64,000 nt of DNA from Gracilimonas halophila (GTDB taxonomy: Bacteria > Bacteroidota > Rhodothermia > Balneolales > Balneolaceae): positions 434,001 to 498,000 of the forward strand of contig NZ_JBHULI010000025.1 of assembly GCF_042684365.1 (NCBI RefSeq), in the 5' to 3' direction. Shown here piece after piece: positions 62,550 to 64,000 of the stretch. A model generated the notes under the pieces. That model searched no databases. It was given only the letters and a program-made list of their open reading frames with translations, and was not told where the DNA came from. Made by a program: the position numbers and the translations under genes. Numbering within the stretch: the stretch's first letter is position 1; each line of letters opens with the position of its first letter.

Positions 62550-64000
62550 CTACTGCCTCCAAAAAGCAGGAGAGAAAATGATAAGAACCGTAAAGATCTC
62601 AAGGCGGCCAACCATCATCAGCATGATAAGTACCCATTTTCCGAGATAGGGTAAGTGGGCAAAATTATCGGTAGGACCGAAATCACCCCAACCGGGTCCA
62701 ATATTTCCAATCGCAGCTATACTTGCGCCTATGGAGGACATGATATCATACCCAAAAAGGCTGATGATGAATGCACCGAGTGCAAAGATGAAGATATACA
62801 GGATAAAGAAGCTCAGTACGGTACGTTGTATGTTCTGATTGATGGTTTGATCACCAATTCGTACCGGAAGAATGGCTTTTGGATGAATGATCTGCTTGAT
62901 CTCACGTCCGGTGTTCCGGATCAGGATCATCCAGCGGATCATTTTAATTCCACCCCCGGTTGAACCCGCACAGCCTCCTGTGAAAAAGAGAAGGAAGAGG
63001 AAGAAAGCAGCAATGGTATTCCATACCTCATAATTATCGGTACCGAATCCGGTGGTGGTAACGATAGCAAGAACCTGAAAGGCTCCATAGCGCAAGGCAT
63101 CCAAGATCGGATATTTATCCATGAGCCACAGGGAACCCGAAATGATGATGATGCCAATGAAGATCACGAGCGTATAGAATCGAATTTCACGGTTCGCAAA
63201 GAAAGACTTATGGTCACCCCGCAACAACCTGAAGTGCATGGCAAAGTTAATACCCGCGATGAACATAAAGATGATGATTACCCAGTCGATATAAACGGAA
63301 TCGAAGGCCTCGATACTGGCATTTTTAGTGGAGAAGCCACCGGTTGCCATAGTGGAAAAAGCGTGATTGATGGCTTCGAACCAATCCATGGAAGGGTGCA
63401 CCCAGAGTAAAAGAAACTCCACAAAAGTGAAGGCTACATACACTCCCCAAAGAAGTTTAGCTGTTTCTTGAACGCGCGGGGTAAGTTTATCGGTGGTCGG
63501 GCCGGGCGACTCTGCCTGAAATAACTGCATTCCTCCGATCCCCAGTAAGGGCAGAATGGCCAGCGAAAGCACGATGATCCCCATTCCACCCAGCCAATGG
63601 GCAAGCGATCGCCACATCAGAAAGCTTTTGGGGATATCCTCGATCTGTGGATTTTGAAAGCCGCTGCTTGTTTCACCACCTAAAATGGTGGAACCGGTAG
63701 TGGACAAGGCACTCATGGTTTCAAAAACGGCATCGGTAAAAGAAGGGAGTACACCTGATATCACAAAGGGGAGTGCTCCTACAAGGGATAAGGAAAGCCA
63801 GGTCAGGCTTACGATCAGAAAACCTTCCCTGACCCGCAGTTCATTTTTCGGTTTGAAGGAATACCACAGTCCGGCTCCCACAGAAAAAGCGATCCCGGCG
63901 GAGATCAAAAAGGAATGCCAAGTGTCCTCACCATAGATCAGGTCTACCGCGGCTGGGATCAACAAAGCAAAGCCCATGAAGAAAATAAAGGATCCGAGGA
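62550..64000 (-). CDS. trkH: TrkH-type potassium transporter, 5' end outside window
   Basis: About 483 codons are visible; the frame continues past base 64000, so the first in-window methionine at 63977 is not the real start. It is an integral membrane K+ uptake subunit with four P-loop pores: STTGSTILGG, STMATGGFST, TTTGFGTDN and NIGPGWG. GCAGSTGGGIKMIRWM is a conserved helix-loop. A TrkA regulatory partner is not in the window. It ends 120 bases upstream of the abrB-doc pair on the same strand. Confidence 0.92.
   Translation of the reverse strand, partial: LGSFIFFMGFALLIPAAVDLIYGEDTWHSFLISAGIAFSVGAGLWYSFKPKNELRVREGFLIVSLTWLSLSLVGALPFVISGVLPSFTDAVFETMSALSTTGSTILGGETSSGFQNPQIEDIPKSFLMWRSLAHWLGGMGIIVLSLAILPLLGIGGMQLFQAESPGPTTDKLTPRVQETAKLLWGVYVAFTFVEFLLLWVHPSMDWFEAINHAFSTMATGGFSTKNASIEAFDSVYIDWVIIIFMFIAGINFAMHFRLLRGDHKSFFANREIRFYTLVIFIGIIIISGSLWLMDKYPILDALRYGAFQVLAIVTTTGFGTDNYEVWNTIAAFFLFLLFFTGGCAGSTGGGIKMIRWMILIRNTGREIKQIIHPKAILPVRIGDQTINQNIQRTVLSFFILYIFIFALGAFIISLFGYDIMSSIGASIAAIGNIGPGWGDFGPTDNFAHLPYLGKWVLIMLMMVGRLEIFTVLIIFSPAFWRQ

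Noticed and set aside
1..64000. CRISPR array, insertion sequence, rRNA or riboswitch
   Set aside because: No regularly spaced repeats, transposase motifs, rRNA blocks or recognisable riboswitch cores were found on reading both strands.

Overview
The window reads as a contiguous piece of a bacterial chromosome from the Bacteroidota/Balneolota side of the tree. Several things point there: a type IX secretion plug-type lipoprotein, a TolB-like/tricorn gene set, an F-type ATPase operon that ends at the gamma subunit, starts that rarely have a Shine-Dalgarno sequence, and several candidate promoters of the TTTG/TAnnTTTG type. A Balneolaceae-like organism (Gracilimonas/Balneola relatives) is my best guess. 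It is inferred from gene content and protein style, not from a marker search.

Layout. 1-11295 (+): aroB (5' end outside the window), tamB-like, rnr, and a large outer-membrane protease/propeller/barrel gene. 11299-18586 (-): T9SS plug-like lipoprotein, dapF, holB, ccmB and a tricorn-type S41 protease. 18797-23462 (+): ptsN-like, dacB, an NtrC-type regulator, folD and a small orphan gene. 23493-25191 (-): two tandem paralogous two-helix membrane proteins. 25311-35027 (+): guaB, a glycosyltransferase, an M23 peptidase plus bactofilin pair (cell-shape module), then atpZ-atpI-like-atpB-E-F-H-A-G. A tRNA-Ser(UGA) shares the last base of the atpG stop codon and is followed by a clear terminator. 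35212-37210 (+): a TolC-type and an MlaC-type gene.

37207-49340 is a surface-glycan region in mixed orientations. It holds two Wzx-type flippases, three or four glycosyltransferases, a Wzi-like barrel, a membrane-anchored methyltransferase, an HTTM-like membrane protein with a partner, and a DUF3047 protein. 49478-51973 is a large MMPL/RND-type exporter with visibly higher GC than the genes before it.

52183-54106 is the accessory spot. An AT-rich HEPN-like gene, broken by two frameshifts and one in-frame stop, sits between two highly structured, partly palindromic sequences that resemble integron attC recombination sites. After it come a YdeI-like gene, a Phd/YefM-RelE/ParE toxin-antitoxin pair and a GNAT acetyltransferase. 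The window closes with a DUF5916 barrel protein, a DUF389 membrane protein, an SDR, a COG2509-type FAD dehydrogenase, an AbrB-Doc toxin-antitoxin pair and the 3' part of a TrkH potassium transporter.

The best candidate for something new is the attC-like/HEPN cassette structure. After it I would look at the metalloprotease-propeller-barrel fusion and at the shape module placed directly in front of the ATP synthase operon. No CRISPR array, insertion sequence, integrase or rRNA gene was seen.
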